From contig CALJIF010000072.1 in assembly GCA_937974275.1 (NCBI GenBank), forward strand, positions 1 through 27,250: a DNA stretch of 27,250 nt, given 5' to 3'. Below the pieces are notes generated by a model. It worked only from the letters and a program-made list of their open reading frames with translations, searched no databases and was not told where the DNA came from. The stretch comes from an uncultured Flavobacteriales bacterium. GTDB taxonomy: Bacteria > Bacteroidota > Bacteroidia > Palsa-965. Positions 20,975 to 27,250 of the stretch are shown here, one piece after another. The translations under genes were made by a program, and so were the position numbers. Every line of letters begins with the position of its first letter. The first letter of the stretch is position 1.

Positions 20975-23119
20975 ATGACCATTTTAGCTAAGATCAGAAG
21001 TCGTGTAGGACTTATTGTAGGAAGTATTTTTGTCGCTCTTTTGGCTTTCGTTTTAACCGATTTCCTGGGCAACAATACCGCCATGTTCGGTAGAGATACT
21101 TCGGTAGGTGAAATTAACGGAACCGAAATTTCGATCATGGAATTTAACGGCAAGGTGGAACAATACAGCCAGGGCCGTTCATTATCAGAAATGGAACAGC
21201 AGCAAATGTCTGAAGGCGTTTGGGCTGAATACATCGAAAATTTGATTTTCGTTCCGGAGTACGATGAACTCGGCATCGTTGTTACTGACGACGAATTAGC
21301 TGATCAAATGATGGGTGATAACATTTCACCATACATGATGCAATTCTTCCAGGATCGTCAAACCGGCCAAGTGAATCCGCAATTCGCGAATGCAATGGGT
21401 GGATTAGACGGTGCTAAAATTCGTCAGTTTGTTGCAGGTATGCAGCCGGAACAAGAAACACAGTGGGCGGAAATTGAAGTTTCCATGCGCAAGCAACTGC
21501 GTAAAGAAAAATACAATCAATTGGTTCGTAAAGGTATTTACGTGACAACTGCACAGGCAAAGCGTGAGCACAACGAAGAAAACACAAAATACACGTTCAA
21601 CTTCGTTACCAAGAAATACGCAGATATTCCGGATTCTACGATCAAAGTAACTGATGCGGAATTGGAAGAATATTACAAGTCGCACGAGTACAAATTCAAG
21701 CAGCGTGAAGAAGAGCGCGACATGGAATTTATCGGTTTCGATATTTTCCCGTCTGCCGATGATATCGCTAACCAGCGCAAGGAAATGGAGAGCGTTGCAA
21801 CAACATTTGCAGGCAAAAGCGGTATTGATGATTCATTATATGTATTGGCTACTTCAGACAACCCGATGTTCGTGAAGGAATATATGCGTTCCGGTCAGTT
21901 CCCTGTTGGAACAGACAGCGCATTCCTGAAAGCTGCACCGGGAACTGTTTTGGGACCTTACAACATGGGACAGAATGTGGTGGTGTACAAAGTTTACGGC
22001 AACAAAGTTTCGGCGGATTCTGCGAAGGTTCGTCACATCCTGGTTTCTTGTACCGATTGTGCTAACGCATCTCCAGAAATTACACGTACTAAAGCACAAG
22101 CAAAATTGCGCGCAGATTCTATTCAGCGTGTGGTGAAGTCGAAGAAAGCGAAGTTGGAAGATTTAGTGGAAAAACTCACTGACGATCCGGGTTCCAAGAG
22201 CGGTAACAAAGGTGACTACGGTTGGTTTACTCCTGAAAGCGGATTCGTTCAGCCGTTTAAGGACGCAGGTTTCAATAACAACAAAGGAGATGTTGTAGTT
22301 GTAGAAACAGAATTCGGATACCATGTTATTGAAGTGTTGGATAAAACTGCTCCTTCTACTAAGGTTCAGGTTGCTAAAATTGAAAGCAAGACAGAAGCTT
22401 CTGAAGCTACAATCCGCACAGTATTTAATACGGCTTCTCAATTTGCTGTAGAAAACAATACTGCGGAGAAGTTTAACTCAGGCGCTCAAGCGAAGAGTTT
22501 GAACATTCAAAAGTCAGATAAGATTGTGGAAAGTTCACGTTACATCAACGGTTTGGAAAACTCTCGCGAGATTGTACGTTGGTTGTATAATGAAGAGCGT
22601 GAAATTGGCAACGTTTCCGAGCCATTCCAAGCCGGTGAGCGTTATGTAGTATGTAAATTGACTAAGATCGTGAAGAAGGGCGTGAAGCCATTAGAAGAAG
22701 TACGCGACATTTGCGAACTGGAAGTACGTAAACAGAAAAAAGCTCAAATGATTATTGACGAGTTCAATAAGAACAAAGGTGCTAATCTGGAAGCTTGGGC
22801 AACCAACATGAAGACGACTGTAATGCCTGCGGCGAATATTACATTAGCTGCTCCGTATATTGCAGGTGCAGGTTACGAAGGTGAAGTGGTAGGTAAAGTT
22901 TCTGCAATGGCAGTGAATCAAATGTCAGCTCCGATTAAAGGATCTATGGGTGTGTATGTAGTAATTGTAACCACGGTTACGAAAGCAGAACCATTAACTG
23001 ATGTTAAAGCGCAACAGGCGCGTTTAATTCAGGGTTATGGTGCTCGTACCGATAACGCGGTGAATGATGTATTGCGCGAAAATGCCGACATCGTTGACAA
23101 TCGCGCGAAGCATTACTAA
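20975..23119 (+). CDS. PpiD/SurA-like peptidyl-prolyl cis-trans isomerase
   Basis: A 714-residue membrane-anchored periplasmic folding factor. One transmembrane helix (about residues 11-31) is followed by a SurA-N/PpiD chaperone domain (VGEINGTEISIMEFNGKVEQ from residue 44). A parvulin domain lies at about 350-458 (KVRHILVSC, KSGNKGDYGWFTPESGFV, EFGYHVIEVLD). The C-terminal region is of the PpiD type. It should assist folding of newly exported envelope proteins, consistent with the barrel and LptC genes upstream. A CxxC (SCTDC) sits just after the first parvulin strand. A near-match -7 element (TATATTCG, 20936-20943) lies upstream, so it probably has its own promoter. A terminator follows. 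Confidence 0.9.
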   Translation: MTILAKIRSRVGLIVGSIFVALLAFVLTDFLGNNTAMFGRDTSVGEINGTEISIMEFNGKVEQYSQGRSLSEMEQQQMSEGVWAEYIENLIFVPEYDELGIVVTDDELADQMMGDNISPYMMQFFQDRQTGQVNPQFANAMGGLDGAKIRQFVAGMQPEQETQWAEIEVSMRKQLRKEKYNQLVRKGIYVTTAQAKREHNEENTKYTFNFVTKKYADIPDSTIKVTDAELEEYYKSHEYKFKQREEERDMEFIGFDIFPSADDIANQRKEMESVATTFAGKSGIDDSLYVLATSDNPMFVKEYMRSGQFPVGTDSAFLKAAPGTVLGPYNMGQNVVVYKVYGNKVSADSAKVRHILVSCTDCANASPEITRTKAQAKLRADSIQRVVKSKKAKLEDLVEKLTDDPGSKSGNKGDYGWFTPESGFVQPFKDAGFNNNKGDVVVVETEFGYHVIEVLDKTAPSTKVQVAKIESKTEASEATIRTVFNTASQFAVENNTAEKFNSGAQAKSLNIQKSDKIVESSRYINGLENSREIVRWLYNEEREIGNVSEPFQAGERYVVCKLTKIVKKGVKPLEEVRDICELEVRKQKKAQMIIDEFNKNKGANLEAWATNMKTTVMPAANITLAAPYIAGAGYEGEVVGKVSAMAVNQMSAPIKGSMGVYVVIVTTVTKAEPLTDVKAQQARLIQGYGARTDNAVNDVLRENADIVDNRAKHY

Positions 23120-23139
23120 ACTCAACTACAATAATTTTC

Positions 23140-23167
23140 AAGGCTATCCGAAGGGTAGCCTTTTTTT
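23140..23167 (+). terminator. Intrinsic terminator of the PpiD-like gene
   Basis: A stem AAGGCTATCC/GGGTAGCCTT (10 bp with one G-T pair) and a GAA loop run into seven T. It lies 20 nt after the stop codon. The 196 bp from here to the rodA stop contain nothing that I can identify. Confidence 0.85.
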
Positions 23168-23363
23168 GTGGTTACCTTTTTACAGCGCTTTTGAAAACTG
23201 TAACTGTGTTCATTCGCGACATTTCGTGCGTTTGATTCGCATTTACTGCACTTTATAACCAAGATTAAGTCGAAATGAAACGCATGAACTATTCATATTG
23301 CGCACAGCTATTGAAGAGCGCTTAACATGTATGATGTTTGCAAATGCGATACGATGAACTCGC

Positions 23364-24644
23364 CTAACGCAATACGAGCAGTCGTTGTGAATCGAGCTTC
23401 ACAAAGATGAACACCAGAATAGTGAATGATATCAGTGAAGAACCGCCATAACTGAAAAACGGCAATGGAATTCCGATAACCGGAATAATACCAATCGTCA
23501 TTCCGACATTAATAACCAGGTGAAAAAATAACACCGCAGCAACGGCATACCCATAAATCCTAGTGAAATCTGATCGTTGTCGTTCTGCCATAAACACCAA
23601 GCGAACAATTAAAATCGTGTATAACAAAACGACCAATGCGCTGCCTGCAAATCCCCACTCCTCGCCTACGGTACAAAAAATAAAATCTGTTTCCTGTTCG
23701 GGCACGAATCGAAATTTCGTTTGTGTACCTTCCAAATATCCTTTGCCCATTGCCCCGCCTGAACCAATAGCAATCATGGACTGACGTGTGTTGTATCCGT
23801 ACCGATCTTCAATAGCTTGTGAGACCGGTAATCCCAACCACACTTTTATTCGTCCTGCCTGGTGCTCCGGCATTTTCTCCAATACTTTAGGTCCTGCAAA
23901 TAGCGCTCCTATAAAGAACACCACTCCTAAAAGGACGATCAGTATATTTTTAAATCGACGGCGTATAAACAAAAGCGACGCTACTCCAATCGCAACAACT
24001 GATCCGGCGTAATACACAAAGTTCTCCTGATACTTTATTCCAAGTACTACGCACAATACGGTGCCCATGCCAACCAACAACCACCACCCCTGAATGATGC
24101 CTTCACGATACAGCACAATGGTAAATGCAGAAAACACTAAAGCTACTCCGGTCTCATCTTGTAACACCATGATAATGGCCATTGGAAGTCCAAGTATTCC
24201 CAGAGCTGTCCAAACTGATTTTTTCAAATTGGCCGGATTAACACCACTCATAAATTTCGCCAAAGCCAATGCTGTTGCCCATTTCGCAAACTCACCGGGT
24301 TGAAAAGTAAATCCTCCAACTTTAAACCACGAGTGACTTCCCTTGATTTCCGTTCCGGCTACAAGCACCAAGAGATTCAATAATATTACTCCGCCATACA
24401 GCGCATAGGCCGAGACCGTAAAAAAGGATGCGTCAATAATTAAAATTGAAAACGCCAGTAAAATACTCAGGACAGCGAACAATAACTGTTTGCTTTCGAG
24501 ACGTTCCATGTTAAATACATCACTCTTCACAGGATCGTACACGGCTGAATAAATATTAAACCAGCCCATCATCATCAACAGCAGGTAAATGGTTACCGTT
24601 AACCAGTCCACATTATAAAATAAACCTTCGCTTTTCTCACGCAT
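23364..24644 (-). CDS. rodA: Rod shape-determining peptidoglycan polymerase RodA
   Basis: A 426-residue SEDS-family protein with about ten membrane helices. SEDS motifs are visible: FQPGEFAKWATALALAKFM after the third or fourth helix, RYGYNTRQSMIAIGSGG, EQETDFIFCTVGEEWGF, and GIPLPFFSYGGSSL near the C-terminus. RodA polymerises lipid II into glycan strands with the transpeptidase PBP2, encoded immediately upstream with a single base between stop and start (TAACATG). It is the last gene of the mreC-mreD-mrdA-rodA operon. The length is normal for Bacteroidota. Confidence 0.95.
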   Translation of the reverse strand: MREKSEGLFYNVDWLTVTIYLLLMMMGWFNIYSAVYDPVKSDVFNMERLESKQLLFAVLSILLAFSILIIDASFFTVSAYALYGGVILLNLLVLVAGTEIKGSHSWFKVGGFTFQPGEFAKWATALALAKFMSGVNPANLKKSVWTALGILGLPMAIIMVLQDETGVALVFSAFTIVLYREGIIQGWWLLVGMGTVLCVVLGIKYQENFVYYAGSVVAIGVASLLFIRRRFKNILIVLLGVVFFIGALFAGPKVLEKMPEHQAGRIKVWLGLPVSQAIEDRYGYNTRQSMIAIGSGGAMGKGYLEGTQTKFRFVPEQETDFIFCTVGEEWGFAGSALVVLLYTILIVRLVFMAERQRSDFTRIYGYAVAAVLFFHLVINVGMTIGIIPVIGIPLPFFSYGGSSLISFTILVFIFVKLDSQRLLVLR

Positions 24645-24645
24645 G

Positions 24646-26514
24646 TTAATGTGTGGTTTGTTTTTTACCTGCAGGATGCTTGTGAATCAAATCGCCTTCC
24701 ATCATGTTCTTTTCCATTTCAGGACGATTTGTTTTTCCGGTGAGGTATCGCTCAATAGTTAAACTCGCAATTGGAGCTGCCCATGCGGAACCAAATCCGG
24801 CATTTTCCACTAATACGGCAACACAAATTTTAGGATTGTTACGTGGAGCAAAACATACAAATACGGAGTGGTCATCGCCATGCGGATTCTGCGCGGTACC
24901 TGTTTTACCGCACATGTCCAATTCAGGAACATTTACACCGCGCCCTGTCCCTGCAGTCATTACACTCGACATACCTTGAACAACAGCTTCAAAATGTTGT
25001 TTGTTGGTTACCATCGTCTGATGCTTTATGGCCCACTGCGGCAATGGTTTTGGATCTTTTCCTACACTGCGAATAATATGCGGTGTGTAAAAATGTCCGC
25101 GGTTGGCGATCGCACACACGATGTTACACATTTGCAAAGGTGTTACACTCAATTCTCCTTGTCCAATACCCAAACCAACGCCGGATAACGTTAACGCCTT
25201 CCATCCGTTTTTACCGAAGACTTTATCATAATACTTCGACGTGGGCACGATACCTTTCGCATCAAAAGGCAAATCTGTTCCCAACTTCTCGCCAACACCA
25301 AAGCTTAACACGTACTGTCGCCAACGCTCGTATCCATCCTTCGTATTGCGGGTTACTTTGTTGTTATCAATTATCGCTTTGTACACGTATGAAAAATACG
25401 AGTTACAGGATGTGGCAATTGCTCCTTCCAAATCTGTCGGGCTGCCGTGAGGGTGGCATTTAGGTTTTCCTCCCAATAATGGGAATCCTCGTGCACAGCC
25501 GTAAGTTGTTTGTGGCGTTAAAGTTCCTTCCTGCAAACCAATCAAGGAGTTCATCAACTTAAACGTAGAACCCGGAGGATACATCGCCTGCAAAGCACGA
25601 TTGAATAAAGGTCGACCTAATGTATCCTGCAACAACATGCTGTAATTCTTCGGAAAGTCGCGACCTACAAGCAAGTTCGGATCGTACGTTGGACTGGTTA
25701 CCAACGCCAATATTTCTCCTGTTGTTGGATCTATCGCAGCAAGACCTCCGATTTTATTTTGAAGCAATTGTTCTACGTACAATTGTAGATCAGCATCAAG
25801 TGTTGACACCAAGCTTAATCCCGGAACAGATGCAGTATCATACAAACCATTTTTAAAACTGCCTTTGATGTTGTTGTGTACATCCCGCATTTTAATCTGC
25901 ACACCTTTCTTTCCGCGCAAATATTCCTCGTAACCTTTTTCAATACCCGATTTGCCGATGTAATCGCCCGACTTGTAATATTTATCCTTACTTGTAATGC
26001 GATCATCCACTTCACCGATGTAACCCAACAAGTGCGCAGCAATAGGAATCGGGTATTTACGAACCGTACGCGATTGCACATAAAACCCATCGAACTTGTA
26101 CAAACGCTCCTGAATACGAGCATTTAACTCAGGCAACATTTGCGATTCAAAAATGTGAGAACGATAATCTTGTCGCGCAAAATCTAAACTTCCGGAAAGT
26201 CGTTTTAGTCGCGACTTGAAATCTTCAATTGTAATATTTAAGATTTTGCATAACCCTGCAGTATCACAATTTTTCAAATCACGGGGCACTACCATTAAAT
26301 CATATGCCACCTGATTGTACACCAACAACTTTCCATTACGATCGTAAATCGCACCGCGCGGTGGATAATCTGTAACGTATAAGAAGGCTTGGTTTCGCGC
26401 ATCCAGTTTGTATTTGTCATCTACAATCTGCACGTAAAACAAACGCACTACATAGAGCACTGCAACGAGAAGCGCGAATCCTGCAATGAAAAATTTTCTC
26501 GACTCCTGATTCAT
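24646..26514 (-). CDS. mrdA: Penicillin-binding protein 2 (peptidoglycan D,D-transpeptidase)
   Basis: A 622-residue class B penicillin-binding protein with an N-terminal membrane anchor (about residues 8-30). The pedestal domain contains YPPRGAIYDRNGKLLVYN (50-67). The transpeptidase domain has active-site Ser316 in STFK, SCN at 369-371 and KTG at 537-539. Cys340, Cys353 and His354/His356 cluster before SCN and might bind metal, as reported for some PBP2 enzymes; this is an inference. It cross-links peptidoglycan during lateral growth together with RodA, and is the target of mecillinam-type beta-lactams. Its ATG overlaps the mreD stop by 4 bp. Confidence 0.95.
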   Translation of the reverse strand: MNQESRKFFIAGFALLVAVLYVVRLFYVQIVDDKYKLDARNQAFLYVTDYPPRGAIYDRNGKLLVYNQVAYDLMVVPRDLKNCDTAGLCKILNITIEDFKSRLKRLSGSLDFARQDYRSHIFESQMLPELNARIQERLYKFDGFYVQSRTVRKYPIPIAAHLLGYIGEVDDRITSKDKYYKSGDYIGKSGIEKGYEEYLRGKKGVQIKMRDVHNNIKGSFKNGLYDTASVPGLSLVSTLDADLQLYVEQLLQNKIGGLAAIDPTTGEILALVTSPTYDPNLLVGRDFPKNYSMLLQDTLGRPLFNRALQAMYPPGSTFKLMNSLIGLQEGTLTPQTTYGCARGFPLLGGKPKCHPHGSPTDLEGAIATSCNSYFSYVYKAIIDNNKVTRNTKDGYERWRQYVLSFGVGEKLGTDLPFDAKGIVPTSKYYDKVFGKNGWKALTLSGVGLGIGQGELSVTPLQMCNIVCAIANRGHFYTPHIIRSVGKDPKPLPQWAIKHQTMVTNKQHFEAVVQGMSSVMTAGTGRGVNVPELDMCGKTGTAQNPHGDDHSVFVCFAPRNNPKICVAVLVENAGFGSAWAAPIASLTIERYLTGKTNRPEMEKNMMEGDLIHKHPAGKKQTTH

Positions 26515-27029
26515 AACGCTTTCTTGCTTCGGTAAAATAAGAACTGCGTTACCACTACCAGTAACATTGTGGCCATTCCGCTTATCACAACGCGCAATAA
26601 CGTAGAGAAGAATTCACGGAACGAGAACATTTCGAGATAGAACAGGCAGAAATGATGAACAAGAATAAAGACTCCCGCATAGGTTAAAAACCAAAACCAG
26701 CCCATGTCCTGCACTGTAGGTTGTGCCGAGAACTCATAGCCATCGCGTGGTGCCAGCATTTTTAAAATTCTTGATCGCATGAATCCAACTAATGTTGATG
26801 CGGCCATGTGCATTCCAATAGTTCCGTAAAATACATCTACAAAAAAACCGGTAACGAATGCAATTATCATTACCAGCCACGGTGGCATATCGAAAGGCAA
26901 TTGCATTAGAAACAACAAGTAAATAAACGGATTCACGTATGGCGCAACATCCATGTTTTTCAGGATGAGGCCTTGCACCAACACGAGTACAAAAAAGCGT
27001 ATGCTATGTCTTACGATCTCATTTAGCAT
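26511..27029 (-). CDS. mreD: Rod shape-determining protein MreD
   Basis: A 172-residue polytopic inner-membrane protein with five or six hydrophobic helices, and the MreD-like pattern NPFIYLLFLMQLPFDMPPW followed by a helix with FFVDVFYGTIGMHMAAST. MreD is poorly conserved in sequence, so the call relies on length, topology, the F-x-x-D-x-F motif and position between mreC and mrdA. It links the cytoplasmic MreB cytoskeleton with MreC and the PBP2-RodA synthase. It overlaps mreC by 11 bp and mrdA by 4 bp. Confidence 0.9.
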   Translation of the reverse strand: MLNEIVRHSIRFFVLVLVQGLILKNMDVAPYVNPFIYLLFLMQLPFDMPPWLVMIIAFVTGFFVDVFYGTIGMHMAASTLVGFMRSRILKMLAPRDGYEFSAQPTVQDMGWFWFLTYAGVFILVHHFCLFYLEMFSFREFFSTLLRVVISGMATMLLVVVTQFLFYRSKKAL

Positions 27030-27249
27030 TGTTATCGCTTTCGTTTACGCGTTGTTTCAATTGTTGAATCTCTTCACGGAATAAATCCTTGATCAAAAGC
27101 ACGTGTTTCAACTTACGGAAGTCTGTGGTGAGCTGCACTTCTACCGTGTATGTTTTATCACCGGCTTTCTTCTCGAAATTTTTCACCACGCCCACCGGAA
27201 CACCTTGCGGGAAGGCATCGCCAAGTCCACTGGTGACTAACGTATCGCC
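27019..27249 (-). CDS. mreC: Rod shape-determining protein MreC, C-terminal part (cut by window edge)
   Basis: The minus strand reads into the window from the right edge in frame and ends at TGA 27019-27021, giving 76 residues. GDTLVTSGLGDAFPQGVPVG matches the last beta-barrel domain of MreC, followed by a strand YTVEVQLTTDFRKLKHVLLI and a charged coiled tail. MreC is a periplasmic scaffold that contacts PBP2. The overlap of 11 bp with mreD fits the standard operon. The N-terminal helix and first barrel domain lie outside the window. Confidence 0.92.
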   Translation of the reverse strand, partial: GDTLVTSGLGDAFPQGVPVGVVKNFEKKAGDKTYTVEVQLTTDFRKLKHVLLIKDLFREEIQQLKQRVNESDNNAK

Positions 27250-27250
27250 T

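Noticed and set aside
23168..23363. Possible small gene or RNA between the PpiD-like gene and rodA
   Set aside because: I found no convincing reading frame, start signal, promoter or strong hairpin beyond the terminator. It appears to be an ordinary convergent spacer.

Overview
The window is a chromosomal segment of a Bacteroidota bacterium, most likely in or near Flavobacteriales. The evidence is a type IX secretion (T9SS) C-terminal sorting domain, a PorP/SprF-like barrel, DUF4296 and DUF5723 family envelope proteins, a CarboxypepD_reg/TonB-dependent receptor, a fused CrtYc-CrtYd-type lycopene cyclase, and -7 elements of the TAnnTTTG form typical of the phylum with almost no Shine-Dalgarno sequences. 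I see no transposase, integrase, phage gene or CRISPR array. Most of the window is core or common accessory genome with close gene spacing.

Region 1 (1-3600): the 3' end of a gene that is perhaps an NAD-dependent epimerase; a small exported protein downstream of a 17-T tract; a DUF4296 lipoprotein; a PorP/SprF-like outer membrane protein; and a T9SS-sorted surface protein built from two copies of a ~154-residue domain. Region 2 (3601-5167): xseB and xseA, exonuclease VII. Region 3 (5215-9317): carotenoid genes, with lycopene cyclase overlapping crtZ, a CruF-family gene upstream of them, and, across an NlpE-like lipoprotein gene, a CrtD-type desaturase. This set fits a monocyclic carotenoid of the saproxanthin/myxol type; phytoene synthase and the GGPP synthase gene are not here. 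A DMT-family transporter gene lies directly upstream of crtD.

Region 4 (10300-14722): a tight HMA metal chaperone/aldehyde dehydrogenase/GNAT operon with ATGA overlaps, converging on an SDR gene that is coupled to a DUF5723 outer membrane protein. Region 5 (14874-17823): a TonB-dependent receptor, then a 346-bp non-coding stretch of 137-bp tandem repeats. Each repeat holds the last bases of tRNA-Phe plus its terminator. The intact tRNA-Phe gene follows on the minus strand. Region 6 (17824-20902): a coaX/outer membrane protein/lptC/small membrane protein operon, followed by a PpiD-like periplasmic folding factor. Region 7 (23364-27250): the minus-strand cell-shape operon mreC-mreD-mrdA-rodA, with mreC cut by the window edge.

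The most unusual structure is the tRNA-Phe-linked tandem repeat array. The most biologically coherent finding is the probable saproxanthin/myxol-type gene set. The remaining findings are smaller. Nothing here clearly amounts to an undescribed defence or mobile system.
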